The position numbers and the translations under genes were made by a program. The notes under the pieces are model-generated. The model was not told the DNA's origin. It searched no databases and worked only from the letters and a program-made list of their open reading frames with translations. From JARDZI01 sp041639705 (lineage in GTDB: Bacteria > Bacillota > Clostridia > Clostridiales > Caloramatoraceae): a stretch of DNA of 5,174 nt. Shown here piece by piece: positions 5,135 through 5,174 of this stretch (positions within the stretch are counted from its first letter, which is position 1; each line of letters opens with the position of its first letter). The stretch spans positions 1-5,174 of the forward strand of contig JBEQBT010000244.1 in the NCBI GenBank assembly GCA_041639705.1, given 5' to 3'.

Positions 5135-5174
5135 AACCTATCAATATTTAATTCTTCTGCATAGAAATGTTACA

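Noticed and set aside
5135..5174. Possible last codons of an upstream minus-strand gene before the terminator
   Set aside because: Two minus-strand frames reach a stop in this 40-base stretch (one ending in MQKN, the other in RIKY), so neither the frame nor the gene can be chosen. The terminator suggests a gene ends nearby, but the coding part is outside the window.
1..5174. CRISPR arrays, tRNA or rRNA genes, insertion sequences
   Set aside because: I looked for regularly spaced repeats, cloverleaf-like sequence and transposase motifs on both strands and found none.

Overview
The window looks like a piece of a low-GC Clostridia-type (anaerobic Bacillota) chromosome. The evidence is AT-rich intergenic DNA, strong AGGAGG-type ribosome binding sites, compact rho-independent terminators, and proteins of families typical of anaerobic acyl-CoA metabolism. 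The assembly is draft quality, with one 10-base run of N inside a gene. Every gene I can support lies on the minus strand, so the window reads from right to left.

Right edge to about 1434: a terminator at 5113-5134 closes an upstream gene outside the window. Next come a near-perfect sigma-54 (-24/-12) promoter at 5087-5072 and a three-gene operon. Its genes are a ketoacyl synthase III/HMG-CoA synthase-like condensing enzyme (3988-5004), a 4-hydroxybutyrate/acetate-type CoA-transferase (2667-3974) and a FabG-like short-chain dehydrogenase (1875-2615). Directly after the dehydrogenase stop lies a decayed 3' fragment of an electron-transfer flavoprotein alpha-subunit gene (1490-1872), carrying a stop codon and several frameshifts. 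An extended hairpin terminator (1434-1485) ends the unit.

1433 to 1: an AT-rich gene-free stretch holds a plausible sigma-A promoter (1387-1360) and a long putative leader with inverted repeats. It leads into a second minus-strand unit: a GNAT-like protein (322-996) whose stop overlaps the start of a thiolase-superfamily gene (1-325) that runs off the left edge. The visible part of the thiolase has proline where the family normally has its nucleophilic cysteine.

Taken together the genes suggest a catabolic or fermentative CoA-thioester module. A condensing enzyme would make or cleave a 3-oxoacyl chain, an SDR would interconvert 3-oxo and 3-hydroxy forms, a CoA-transferase would load or release the acid, and an ETF, now lost here, once handled electrons. 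The substrate cannot be read from the sequence. Sigma-54 control of the first unit suggests induction by a substrate-sensing activator. The unusual active sites (Cys-less thiolase, His for Asn in the KAS III-like protein) and the GNAT-thiolase pairing are the least conventional parts.
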